This document shows positions 33,765 through 42,403 of a stretch of DNA of 64,000 nt, piece by piece. The DNA comes from Marinagarivorans cellulosilyticus (lineage in GTDB: Bacteria > Pseudomonadota > Gammaproteobacteria > Pseudomonadales > Cellvibrionaceae). Location: NCBI RefSeq assembly GCF_021655555.1, contig NZ_AP023086.1, forward strand, positions 3,316,685 through 3,380,684. The letters run 5' to 3'. Both the position numbers and the translations under genes were made by a program. The notes under the pieces were generated by a model. It saw only the letters and a program-made list of their open reading frames with translations. It was not told where the DNA came from and searched no databases. Each line of letters begins with the position of its first letter. Position 1 is the first letter of the stretch.

Positions 33765-34574
33765 TTAATTTAATGCGAAAAAACCAGCATCTAGCCACGC
33801 CTGTCTTACTTCATTTTGCCAAGATAGGGTCACCTGTTGAAGTGGCTGTTGCGTCCAATCGGCAATGTCTAATAGTGCGCCCTTTACCGAGCCTAACCGT
33901 TTAAGGCTGGATAAAAAGCGAAAGTGAAGATCGCTAACAGGGTAGGTGGTTGTTTGGTAATTGTGTCGCAATATCACCATATTTACAGTAGCCCTTGCGG
34001 GGAATTGCGGATTGTTTTTGGCTCGCACTTCATGGTAATACCATGCCACTGGGTAGCGGTATTGTGCCAGTGTTAAACATGGCTGGAGTATGAGTCCTTC
34101 ATCGCTTGTCCGGTGGTTGGGTTGTGGTTTTTCCTCCTGCCCTGGTGCGTCGAATAAATCAAATAAAGTGTGTTCGTAGTGGGCGAGATCAACCATAAAG
34201 TTGATCCAGTCTTCACGCTCGTGTTCGGGAGCATCTTTATCTGGTCGCGTTTCTTCTAGCCATGCGGGGAAGCGCCTGCCGAGATCGTACAGTGTGTAGC
34301 TTTGCGATGGGTAGGTGCTTAAGTATTGGTCGGTGAAGTCGTTAAAAACTGGCTCGCCTAGGGCAAAGTAGGTTGCGGGGAATTGCTCGGCTAAACATTT
34401 TCGCAAACGCAAAATATAACTGCGCTGGTAAATCGCTAAACAGCTTGCAGCATCTAGCATGTTACCGGCTAATAAGGTATCGCCAATTGATTGTTGATCT
34501 GCACTGCTGGGGTTGATTAGGGCATCTTTCATCCAGCGTTGCACAGTGCTTAATGGGGGTATTGCTGTCGTCAT
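33765..34574 (-). CDS. DUF2063 family protein (HvfC/BufC-like partner)
   Basis: A 269-residue protein of the DUF2063 family, which accompanies DUF692 oxidases and is thought to recruit precursor peptides to them. The N-terminal helical DNA-binding-like region contains LAIYQRSYILRLRKCLAEQF and FPATYFALGEPVFNDFTDQY, with YLSTYPSQSYTLYDLGRRFP, all typical of the family. It overlaps the upstream DUF692 gene by four bases (ATGA), indicating translational coupling and a shared complex. It is last in the three-gene operon and convergent with the flavoprotein gene. Confidence 0.9.
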   Translation of the reverse strand: MTTAIPPLSTVQRWMKDALINPSSADQQSIGDTLLAGNMLDAASCLAIYQRSYILRLRKCLAEQFPATYFALGEPVFNDFTDQYLSTYPSQSYTLYDLGRRFPAWLEETRPDKDAPEHEREDWINFMVDLAHYEHTLFDLFDAPGQEEKPQPNHRTSDEGLILQPCLTLAQYRYPVAWYYHEVRAKNNPQFPARATVNMVILRHNYQTTTYPVSDLHFRFLSSLKRLGSVKGALLDIADWTQQPLQQVTLSWQNEVRQAWLDAGFFALN

Positions 34575-35548
34575 ACGTTATGTACTCGGCTGTGTGCCAT
34601 AACATCGGGCAGCATAAAGTCGATGGGCGTAGATGGGTTTTTATTGTGATTATTTAGCGTATTTTGTGCTGCTTTTACGGGTTGGCTTGCGGCATTCATA
34701 TAATGTCTTGCGCGCAGAATTTCTTCGTGGAGTTGCTCAAAAGCAGGGACATCGCCATCCCATTCCAGCAGTGTGGCGGCGCCATTACTGCGTTGCCAAG
34801 CGGTTTGAAAAAGTGCCCAAACATCTTGGCTTACAGGTTGATCATGGGTGTCGATAATATGTGTGCCGCAGTGTTGGTGGCCAGCTAAATGCATTTGCAC
34901 TACATGCTCAAAAGGGAATTGGGCCAAATAATCATATGGATTTGTGCCGGCGTTAAAACAACTGACGTACACATTATTTACATCTAACAGTAATTTACAG
35001 CCCGTTGCGGCGCACAGGGCCGTTAAAAATTCGGGCTCGCTCAGTGTTGAATGGCGAAAGCGAACGTAAGTGCTGGGGTTTTCGAGTACCAATGGGCGGT
35101 TTAAATGTTCTTGTGCTTGTAATACGCGAGCGGTGACATGTTGCAGGGTGTCTTCGTTGAGCGGTAAAGGCAATAGGTCGTGGCTGTTAATGCTGTGAAC
35201 GCCCGTCCAGCATAAGTGATCACTGACCCAGCGCGCTTGAAGTTCATCGGCCAGTGTTTTTAATCGATTCAAATAATGAATATCAAGTGGGTCGGTGCTG
35301 CCTATAGACATGGATACACCATGCAATACAACAGGGTAGTGTTGCGCTATTTTTCGTATTACTGCACGTGGCCTACCGCCGGAATCCATAAAATTTTCAG
35401 AAATAGCCTCAAACCAATCGACGTTAGGTTTTTGTTTTAAAATATGGTCGAAATGCACGTTGCGCAAGCCAACGCCTAAGCCTAATTTATGGTTAATGGT
35501 CGCTTCCATGCGACCTTGTGCCAAATTTTCTTTTTTTATATTAATCAT
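34571..35548 (-). CDS. DUF692 multinuclear non-heme iron oxidase (MNIO)
   Basis: A TIM-barrel enzyme of the MbnB/BufB/HvfB family, which uses a di- or tri-iron centre to modify cysteine or other residues in ribosomally made peptides. Family blocks are present in order: LGVGLRNVHF, DWFEAISENFMD, VVLHGVSMSIG, VSDHLCWTG, VLENPSTYV, LLLDVNNVYVS, VQMHLAGH and LLEWDGDVP, carrying the His, Glu, Asp and Asn metal ligands. The ATG overlaps the stop of the ferritin-domain gene (ATGA); an upstream TTG also exists. The C-terminal 40 residues look disordered. The likely substrate is the Cys-containing C-terminal part of the upstream protein. Confidence 0.93.
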   Translation of the reverse strand: MINIKKENLAQGRMEATINHKLGLGVGLRNVHFDHILKQKPNVDWFEAISENFMDSGGRPRAVIRKIAQHYPVVLHGVSMSIGSTDPLDIHYLNRLKTLADELQARWVSDHLCWTGVHSINSHDLLPLPLNEDTLQHVTARVLQAQEHLNRPLVLENPSTYVRFRHSTLSEPEFLTALCAATGCKLLLDVNNVYVSCFNAGTNPYDYLAQFPFEHVVQMHLAGHQHCGTHIIDTHDQPVSQDVWALFQTAWQRSNGAATLLEWDGDVPAFEQLHEEILRARHYMNAASQPVKAAQNTLNNHNKNPSTPIDFMLPDVMAHSRVHNV

Positions 35549-37599
35549 GCACAACTACCGGCGCCACTCATACCGCTAGCACCGCATGCGGTCATGCCTT
35601 CGCCGCTGTAATCGTGTATCCATTCTATCGTTGGGCCGTATTTGAATAAATCATGGTGCGGTACTGGGGCAGGCTTTTCGGGTAGGCTTTTGTTTTTAGC
35701 GCGTAGCTCGGGCCATGTTTTTTCTTCAAAAACTTTTCGTGCGCGAAGCCAAACACTTTTACCTTGGTTGGGGCCGTCGGTACTAAAGCGTTCTGCATTA
35801 ATGGGTGTGGCACAAGAGCCTAATACAGCGCAGTCATTGGCGCCTGGGTTATTTTGCTCGTCGCCGGTTCCATAAAGCCCGCAACCGCCTTGGCCTTTGC
35901 AATCATTTAGCACATGGCATGTGTGATCACTAATGCTAGGCTGTTCGGGTTTGGCAAAATTATACGATAGCGCAGTAGAGCAATAACCCTGTCCCGCGCA
36001 ATTGTTATCCTGAGTACGCCCCTGATTTTTGCAGCTGTTTAGCCCCATGCACGCGTGTCGGGCTTCATCGCTATTAATTGTTGCGGGTGGATTGGCTGGG
36101 AACTTAGGGATGCCGTGGTATTTTTTAACATCACATCCAGTGCTGTCTTTTTTCCACAGTTTGCTTACATCGGGCAGGCTTTTGACTTTTTTCACATAGG
36201 ATTGAATATCATAAGTGTACCAATGCTCGTTGCCATATTTTGCATCGAGTTGATCACACATATTGGTTAGGTTTGCAAAAGCTTGGTCGCGAGGGCCTAA
36301 ATTGATGTTTTCGAAGGTTGGCGCTAAGCGAAGGCTGCGGGTTGACTTCGAGGGAGTAACACCGTCTAAGTTTACCTCGCGCATGGCTTGAATAATTTTA
36401 TCTAAAATCCAGATCATCGAGCGGTGGAGGGATTTATTAAAGTAGACTTTTTGCTCTTTTGGATCTTGTAAAAAAATACTCTCAGTCATAATCAGCATGT
36501 ATTGATAGAGCCCGCTAACCACATTAGCCACATCGCTACGCCCAGCCGGATAGCTGGCAGCAACCGGGTTGTCTGGGAAGTCGTAAACAATATTGGTTAG
36601 TTCTGCAGGGCTGTATTGTCTGTCGGCCGCTTTGGGTGGTTTGGGCTCGCAAGGCAAACGTTCGTGGCTTTCGCTATAGCCTGCTAGCTCGGACTGCAAG
36701 CTTAGGAATTTATAATAGTGTGATAATTCTTGCTGGGTTTGATCATCAAATTTACTCGGGCCGTAGCCTTCACCTTGCGCATCAATGGTTTGAATGGCTT
36801 GTAGTGCGCGTTCGCATGAATCAATTGTCATTAAGGCCGAAGGCCCTGCGTGGCTATTTTCTTGGCTCGAAAAGCTGGCTACAGCCGCAGCAGAATTTTT
36901 AGCTGGGGCGGGCTCAGGGCAGGTTTTATCAAAGCTGCGTTCTGGGTAGACCGTATCGATACTGTTTGGTGAATAATTGGTGGGTTGTATTTGATGTTTT
37001 TCTCGGCCCTGGTGAAAGTCGCTGTCTTTGATGTGCTCGGAGCTAATTATGCAGCGAATATAAGCGTAAATTTGGCCAATGGTTTGCCAGTTTTTGCCTT
37101 CAGGCGGGGCATCGGCTTTTGCCGGGTATTCAATTTCTAAAAAGTGCCACATTTGTTCGAGTGAAAGCTTCGACAAAGGCAAGGCTAGCGGCTTGTGGTC
37201 GGGCCCTAACTTGCTGTGGCCGGGTAAATTACTGGGATAGGGGCCTGGTGATTTAAGGTAAAGCTCTGGCTGTTGGCCCAGCGAATATAAAATGTTCGAT
37301 GCCAAAGACATGTGTAGCATCTCTTCAACCGCGACACTCATAATGGTCGAACCCGCCTTGTCGGCAAAGCGGGAAATGTCTGAGTCGGGGAAGGAGTCTG
37401 GTGTTCGGTTAATGGAGTAATAGGTGTATAGATAAATGGGAATGGTAGCTAGCTCCACCTCAATGGCAATTTGTAAATGGCCTTTTAATTCACTTAGCGC
37501 TTGTTCGCGCGTCCATTGCTCATTAATTTCTTTAACTAAACGGTGATCAGCTTCGTTTAGTGGGCGTACTGGGTCACTGGAATTAGTCGCATCACTCAT
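35545..37599 (-). CDS. VioB-like ferritin-domain protein with Cys modules and RiPP-like tail
   Basis: A 684-residue protein. Residues about 35-200 and 255-405 form a ferritin-like four-helix domain of the VioB type (IAIEVELATIPIYLYTYY and VAVEEMLHMS, with Glu47, Glu49, Glu92, Glu93 and His96 as likely iron ligands), split by a linker. Two repeats follow, built on H-x-C-x3-N-x-C-K-x-Q-G and later N-x-C-A...G-x-C (Cys517, 523, 534, 540 and Cys561, 567, 573, 590, 596), resembling bufferin-type MNIO substrates. After a 65-residue spacer the chain ends TACGASGMSGAGSCA. No signal peptide is evident. It is first in the operon, coupled to the MNIO. I infer enzyme and modifiable substrate in one chain. 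Confidence 0.85.
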   Translation of the reverse strand: MSDATNSSDPVRPLNEADHRLVKEINEQWTREQALSELKGHLQIAIEVELATIPIYLYTYYSINRTPDSFPDSDISRFADKAGSTIMSVAVEEMLHMSLASNILYSLGQQPELYLKSPGPYPSNLPGHSKLGPDHKPLALPLSKLSLEQMWHFLEIEYPAKADAPPEGKNWQTIGQIYAYIRCIISSEHIKDSDFHQGREKHQIQPTNYSPNSIDTVYPERSFDKTCPEPAPAKNSAAAVASFSSQENSHAGPSALMTIDSCERALQAIQTIDAQGEGYGPSKFDDQTQQELSHYYKFLSLQSELAGYSESHERLPCEPKPPKAADRQYSPAELTNIVYDFPDNPVAASYPAGRSDVANVVSGLYQYMLIMTESIFLQDPKEQKVYFNKSLHRSMIWILDKIIQAMREVNLDGVTPSKSTRSLRLAPTFENINLGPRDQAFANLTNMCDQLDAKYGNEHWYTYDIQSYVKKVKSLPDVSKLWKKDSTGCDVKKYHGIPKFPANPPATINSDEARHACMGLNSCKNQGRTQDNNCAGQGYCSTALSYNFAKPEQPSISDHTCHVLNDCKGQGGCGLYGTGDEQNNPGANDCAVLGSCATPINAERFSTDGPNQGKSVWLRARKVFEEKTWPELRAKNKSLPEKPAPVPHHDLFKYGPTIEWIHDYSGEGMTACGASGMSGAGSCA

Positions 37600-37622
37600 C
37601 GTTTATTCCTATATAAGTTTTT

Positions 37623-37762
37623 GGGCATCTCTAAAAATGCACTTTTTCCGCGATAGCGGCGTCAGCTCCGTCCTCGAGTCCTCATTTACACCATGTAAAC
37701 TGCGGCTCTCCGGGCGGTACTTCCTTGCTCTCACACAAAAATTACTATTTTTAGAGGTGCCC
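37623..37762. mobile_element. 140-bp inverted-repeat (MITE-like) element
   Basis: The ends are inverted: GGGCATCTCTAAAAATGCA on the left and TACTATTTTTAGAGGTGCCC on the right. The interior includes the hairpin TTTACAcca-TGTAAA. No open reading frame or clear target duplication was seen. It sits 23 bases before the start codon of the ferritin-domain gene, so it lies in the promoter or leader of the MNIO operon. Related fragments occur at 37782 and 22223. Confidence 0.7.
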
Positions 37763-37781
37763 TTTTGTGTTTTTTATTTTG

Positions 37782-37829
37782 GAGTACCTCTAAAAGTATA
37801 TTTTTTCGTGCTGCGGCGTCACCGTTTTT
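37782..37829 (+). repeat. Truncated second copy of the CTCTAAAAAT element
   Basis: GTACCTCTAAAAGTAT, then TTTTTTCGTGCTGCGGCGTCACC, matches the left arm and following bases of the 37623 element (GCATCTCTAAAAATGC...TTTTTCCGCGATAGCGGCGTCAGC). It then stops. The rest of the interval up to 38089 has no gene. Confidence 0.5.
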
Positions 37830-38089
37830 GTTATTGAACCCTAACTGACTGAGAATCAATTTTCACTGTCTACTATCCGTAGGGTAAGGCTGGTGTGGGC
37901 CTTACCCTGCGTGAATTTCGACTCTTTGGCGGTGTTTTTCGCACGCACGAAACAATTATTCTTTTAGCGATACCCTTGTGGCTTAAATCAGAATAGCCAA
38001 CATTAAATGACACGCAAGTTATCTATTGGAATGTTTGGTGTTGCTTTGAAAAATAATTTTATTGGCGCAGCAGGGCGGGCAATGGCGCC

Positions 38090-39421
38090 TTAGCCCTTGT
38101 TTTTATCAACCCATTGTGCCCATACGTTGGCTGCACTTTTTGGGGCCTCTTTTGAGGCTTTTATTGGCGTTGGTTTTTTAGCTGCTTTGGCGGCAAGGTT
38201 TTCTTCGCTTGCGCTATAAGGCGATTTTTGGACACTTTTTAGTGTGAAGTTTAAATTGGATGGGGGGAGGCCTTTAGTAACGCTAAATCCATCGATTTCT
38301 TTACGAGTAATAATTTTGTTGAGCCTGCGCTCGATGGCGCAGAGGCGTTTGAAATCGTCTTTGGACACGAGTGATATGCCTTCGCCTTTTAGGCCGGCCC
38401 GCCCTGTGCGGCCGATGCGGTGGATATAATCATCGGTGTCGTCAGGTAGGTCGTAATTAACGACGCGCGAAAGCTCATTGATATCGATACCGCGTGCGGC
38501 AACACCGGTTGCGACTAAAAATTGAATTTTGCCGGTTTTAAAGTCAGCCAGTATTTGGCTGCGTGATGCTTGGCTTCTACCGCCGTGAATAGCCTCGGCA
38601 GCGATGCCGCGTTTTTCTAATTGGCTTACAAGCTTGGCGGCGCCATGTTGCGTGCGAATAAAAATTAACGCCTGCGTCCAATGCTGCTCTTTAATTAAGT
38701 GGCTAAGCAGAGCTGATTTGTTGTGTTTATCTATTGCCACTAGCCACTGCTCAATTTTGGGTGCGGCGGCCTTTTGGGGATCTATAGTGATTTCTATAGG
38801 GTTGTGAATTTCACTGTTGGCCAGCTTGCGTATGGCTTTAGGCAGCGTAGCCGAAAACAGTAAGGTTTGGCGTTGCTTGGGTAGTTTATTTAGTATTTTA
38901 TGGATGTCGTCAATAAACCCCATATCTAGCATTCTATCGGCTTCGTCTAGCACTAAGGTTTTTACTTCATCGAAGTGCAGCGCGCGCTGATTGGCCATAT
39001 CCAGCAAGCGTCCTGGCGTGGCGACTAAAATATCGATGCCTTCGATAAGCTTTTGTTTTTGTTGTTGGTAAGTCATACCTCCCACCATCGCGGTTGCGCG
39101 AATATCGAGGTGTCGGCTGTATTGGTGAATATTGTCTTCAATTTGTAATGCGAGTTCTCGCGTTGGGCTAATGATTAGCGCACGAAAGCGTTTGGGGCGT
39201 CGTGTGCGCGTGCCCTCGGTGGTTTCATTACTGAGCATTTGTAATAATGGCAGCACAAAACTAGCGGTTTTACCTGTGCCTGTTTGTGCTGTTGCGACAA
39301 CGTCTGCGCCAGTCAAAATGGCGGGAATCGCTTGTGCTTGAATGGCGGTAGGGCTTAGGTAACCTTTTTCGCTAATGGCTTGTAATAGGGCCGGGCTTAA
39401 AGCCATGGTGGCGAATGTCAT
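38090..39421 (-). CDS. rhlE: DEAD-box RNA helicase RhlE
   Basis: An ATP-dependent RNA helicase acting in ribosome maturation and RNA turnover. All motifs are standard: AQTGTGKTASFVLP (I), SPTRELALQ (Ia), VATPGRLLDM (Ib), VLDEADRMLDMGF (II), LFSATLP (III), GVAARGIDI (V) and YIHRIGRTGRAG (VI). The N-terminal phase and the IHGGRSQASR segment fit RhlE. The C-terminal extension (about 365-443) is short and basic. It lies downstream of deaD on the same strand with a strong terminator between, so the two are separate units. Confidence 0.92.
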   Translation of the reverse strand: MTFATMALSPALLQAISEKGYLSPTAIQAQAIPAILTGADVVATAQTGTGKTASFVLPLLQMLSNETTEGTRTRRPKRFRALIISPTRELALQIEDNIHQYSRHLDIRATAMVGGMTYQQQKQKLIEGIDILVATPGRLLDMANQRALHFDEVKTLVLDEADRMLDMGFIDDIHKILNKLPKQRQTLLFSATLPKAIRKLANSEIHNPIEITIDPQKAAAPKIEQWLVAIDKHNKSALLSHLIKEQHWTQALIFIRTQHGAAKLVSQLEKRGIAAEAIHGGRSQASRSQILADFKTGKIQFLVATGVAARGIDINELSRVVNYDLPDDTDDYIHRIGRTGRAGLKGEGISLVSKDDFKRLCAIERRLNKIITRKEIDGFSVTKGLPPSNLNFTLKSVQKSPYSASEENLAAKAAKKPTPIKASKEAPKSAANVWAQWVDKNKG

Positions 39422-39472
39422 GTGGGGTCTCGGTGGAATATTTATGGCCTGAAAAAGCTTGGCGCTTTAAGC

Positions 39473-39504
39473 AAAAAGGCCACCGTTGGGTAACGGTGGC
39501 CTTT
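39473..39504 (-). terminator. Rho-independent terminator of deaD
   Basis: A perfect 13-bp stem AAAGGCCACCGTT/AACGGTGGCCTTT with a four-base loop, followed on the minus strand by TTTTT. Confidence 0.9.
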
Positions 39505-39530
39505 GGTGCTACGCAAATGCAAGTTTTAAA

Positions 39531-41312
39531 TTAATCTTGGTTGGCGCGCTTCTTTCGCGTTTTGGGCTTTTCAAAACTTGGGCGATCACCAGAAGGGCGT
39601 TTGCGCTCTTTGCGGGGCGCGTGCTCTTTGGTATTGCTGCCTGGCGTCATTGGTGAGATTTGCAGCTGTTTTTGGCAAACCCACACCGACCGCAACTTGT
39701 TAAGCAATGCAGGTGGCATGCCTGCAGGTAGCTCAACGGTTGTGTAGTTTTCGCTAATGCGAATGTTGTGAATGTGCTGGCTGCTGATATCGGCTTCGTT
39801 GGCGATGGCGCCAACAATGTTACCGGGTTTTACGCCGTCATCGCGGCCCACTTCTAAGCGGTAGCTTTCCATGGGTACATCGCTTTCGGTGCGACGCTTA
39901 CTGCGGCCTTCTCGGCCATCGCGCTCACGGCGGCGGCCGTCGCGCGATGGCCGATCGTCACGCTCTTTAAATTCACGTGGCGCGCGCTCTGGGCGATCTT
40001 CTAATAATAGTGGTTGCTCGCCGTGTACCATTTTGGCCAACGCAGCTGCAAGTGCAATTAGGTCGCTGGGGCTTTCGGCTTGCATTTCTTCGATAAGCTT
40101 GGTGTAAATGTCCAAGTTTTCGCCGGCAATGGTATCAAGTATTTGCTGCTTAAAGCGTTGTTGGCGCTGCTCGTTGATATCGGCAACCGATGGCAGTTTC
40201 ATTTGCTCAATATCTTTGCCGGTAGCGCGCTCGATGGTGCGCAGCATGCGCATTTCGCGGCGCGCGACAAATAAAATCGCATCGCCTTGGCGGCCGGCGC
40301 GGCCAGTACGGCCAATGCGGTGTACGTAGGCTTCGGTATCGTATGGGATATCGTAGTTGATAACATGACTAATGCGATCAACGTCCAGCCCGCGAGCGGC
40401 AACATCTGTTGCGATTAAGATATCAATTTTTCCGTTTTTAAGGCGCTCAACAGTGCGCTCGCGAATGTTCTGCGAAATATCACCATTAAGCGCTGATGCG
40501 CTGTAGCCGCGCGCTTCAAGCTTTTCGGCAAGCTCAACGGTGGCGGTTTTAGTGCGCACAAACATAATCACAGCATCGAATTTTTCTGCTTCTAATATGC
40601 GCGTAAGGGCATCCATTTTGCTGATGCCGCCCACAGGCCAAAAGCGCTGGCGAATGGTGGTCGCCGTGGTTGTGGTGACTTCAATTTTTACATGCTGTGG
40701 GTTTTGTAAATAGGTGTTGGCAACGCGGGCAATTTCTTTTGGCATTGTTGCTGAAAACAGCGCAATTTGGCGGTCTTGAGGGGTGCGCTCGAGTACCCAC
40801 TCTACGTCGTCGATAAAACCCATGCGAAGCATTTCGTCAGCTTCATCCAGTACTAAGTGCTTTAAACCATCGAGCTTTAGGGTACCTTTGCGCATGTGAT
40901 CCATTACGCGCCCAGGAGTCCCTACAATAACTTGTACGCCGCGCTTTAAGGCACGTATTTGTTGCTCGTAACCTTGGCCGCCATATATGGGGAGTACGTG
41001 AAAGCCTTTAATGTCTTGGGCGTAGTTTTGAAACGCTTCGGCTACCTGAATTGCAAGTTCGCGTGTTGGCGCAAGTACTAATACTTGAGGCGAATGTTGC
41101 TTGGCATCGACCATTTGCAGTATTGGCAGTGCAAATGCGGCTGTTTTACCGGTACCGGTTTGGGCTTGGCCCAAAATATCACGGCCTTCAAGCATTACGG
41201 GAATAGCTTGCTGTTGAATAGGGGAGGGGGTCTCGTAGCCAATGTGTTTAATGGCTTTAAGAATTTGGTCGTTGAGGCCCAGTTGCTCAAACGTCTGGCT
41301 AGGTTGGGTCAT
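39531..41312 (-). CDS. deaD: Cold-shock DEAD-box helicase DeaD/CsdA
   Basis: A ribosome-assembly and cold-adaptation RNA helicase. Core motifs: AQTGTGKTAAFALP, APTRELAIQ, GTPGRVMDHM, VLDEADEMLRMGF, FSATMP and HRIGRTGRAGR. A dimerisation/linker region and an RNA-binding (DbpA-like) domain (SYRLEVGRDDGVKPGNIVGA, about residues 480-550) are followed by a basic tail. The start MTQPSQTF is preceded by AGGAAA; an in-frame upstream ATG 30 codons earlier adds a Pro/Ala-rich stretch not typical of the family. The 593-residue length is normal. Long leaders are usual for deaD mRNAs, so the 5' region may hold cold-responsive structure. Confidence 0.94.
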   Translation of the reverse strand: MTQPSQTFEQLGLNDQILKAIKHIGYETPSPIQQQAIPVMLEGRDILGQAQTGTGKTAAFALPILQMVDAKQHSPQVLVLAPTRELAIQVAEAFQNYAQDIKGFHVLPIYGGQGYEQQIRALKRGVQVIVGTPGRVMDHMRKGTLKLDGLKHLVLDEADEMLRMGFIDDVEWVLERTPQDRQIALFSATMPKEIARVANTYLQNPQHVKIEVTTTTATTIRQRFWPVGGISKMDALTRILEAEKFDAVIMFVRTKTATVELAEKLEARGYSASALNGDISQNIRERTVERLKNGKIDILIATDVAARGLDVDRISHVINYDIPYDTEAYVHRIGRTGRAGRQGDAILFVARREMRMLRTIERATGKDIEQMKLPSVADINEQRQQRFKQQILDTIAGENLDIYTKLIEEMQAESPSDLIALAAALAKMVHGEQPLLLEDRPERAPREFKERDDRPSRDGRRRERDGREGRSKRRTESDVPMESYRLEVGRDDGVKPGNIVGAIANEADISSQHIHNIRISENYTTVELPAGMPPALLNKLRSVWVCQKQLQISPMTPGSNTKEHAPRKERKRPSGDRPSFEKPKTRKKRANQD

Positions 41313-41928
41313 GCAGGTTTCCTGTGGTGTTGCGGCGGGAGGTGCCAATTGCGAGGGCGGTAAGGTGCGTGCAAGGAAGCGTGCGAATATGTTGGGCGGC
41401 ATACGGTTTACTCATGGCGCTACCTTATAATTGCAGTTACGCAATTGAAGGTTAAGTGCATGAGGGCGTCTGACGAGCTCGAAAGCCCAAAGGCTAAGGA
41501 GGTGTTGCAAGACGTAGTCGCTGCCGCTAAATGTTTAGTCGCTACCCAAACCTATAGGGTTTGGGTTAGATTCCCTACACCTGCAGCCCTTGCGTCTTCG
41601 CAGTGGGGTACTCGGTGCCTAGTAAATTACAATGCCATGTGTAGCAAAGTTGGGTTGAGGATATGTGGTGTTTTGTGTGGTACAACGCCGTTGTATTCAC
41701 ATCAACCGCGTTCCTGCTGGTTGAAAACTCCACCCTTTACCCGCGCATGGCATCTGCCGAAAAGCGCTTTACTGTTATGGCATCAAGTCAAAAGAGGCGC
41801 GACTATACATCTAATGGCGCGCCCTGTCTATTTTTTGTTCATTTTGTTTTGTGGTTGTAGCTAGTGCTGGCGTCGTGCATGTCCATCGAATAGGCTGCAC
41901 GCATGTGTTAATGGGGGATGGCAAAAAA
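41313..41928. other. deaD leader region and palindrome-bearing gap
   Basis: This is the divergent interval between deaD and yaiI. The left part should hold the deaD promoter and leader. An 8-bp perfect stem CCCAAACC/GGTTTGGG lies at 41545-41565, followed by GGGTTAGATTCCCTACACCT, which looks faintly like a tRNA T-arm and acceptor end. A matching AGGTGT lies at 41500-41505, but no full cloverleaf folds. No gene was found. Confidence 0.4.
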
Positions 41929-42381
41929 ATGCAAATTTGGGTAGACGCCGATGCGTGTCCTAATGTGATTAAAGATATTTTATTTAAAGCGGCTAATCGT
42001 GTGCAGGTGCCACTGATTTTGGTGGCAAATCAAGCGCTTCGCACACCGCCATCACCGGTTATTCGGTCTGTTGTGGTGCCGGCCGGTTTTGATGTGGCAG
42101 ATAATTATATTGTCCAGCATTGCCAGGTGGGGGATTTACTGATTACTGCTGATATTCCTTTAGCGGCTGAAGTCATCGCAAAGGGCGTGCAAGTGATTAG
42201 CCCGCGCGGTGAAAAATTCACCCCTAATAATATTGAGCAGCGTTTGGCTATGCGTAATTTTATGGAGGAGATGCGAAATGCCGGGCAAGCAACGGGCGGG
42301 CCAGCGCCATTAAATAATAGCGACAGACAAGCTTTTGCTAATGTGCTAGATAGGCTGTTGGCACAAATAGCGCGCGATTAA
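41929..42381 (+). CDS. yaiI: YaiI/YqxD family protein (DUF188)
   Basis: A 150-residue protein of the UPF0178/DUF188 family, a PIN-like fold of unknown function. It starts MQIWVDADACPNVIKD, the family signature, with VGDLLITADIPLAAE and VISPRGEKFTPNNI following. GGGGGA ten bases upstream supports this ATG over the longer frame, which begins with 26 untypical residues. No operon partner was seen; it is convergent with metW. Confidence 0.9.
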   Translation: MQIWVDADACPNVIKDILFKAANRVQVPLILVANQALRTPPSPVIRSVVVPAGFDVADNYIVQHCQVGDLLITADIPLAAEVIAKGVQVISPRGEKFTPNNIEQRLAMRNFMEEMRNAGQATGGPAPLNNSDRQAFANVLDRLLAQIARD

Positions 42382-42403
42382 ATAATCGCGCATAACATTT
42401 ACA

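Noticed and set aside
35545..37599. Violacein-type pathway (VioB)
   Set aside because: Only the ferritin-like domain resembles VioB; no VioA, VioC, VioD or VioE homologues are present.
41500..41583. Possible tRNA gene
   Set aside because: Acceptor and T-arm-like parts pair, but no anticodon or D-arm can be folded and the T-loop lacks the conserved C.
41552..41583. Integron attC-like site (GTTAGAT)
   Set aside because: The partner RYYYAAC box is missing and there is no integrase or cassette array.
41445..41864. 139-codon frame between deaD and yaiI
   Set aside because: No family signal, runs across a palindrome, and overlaps the yaiI upstream region without a ribosome-binding site.
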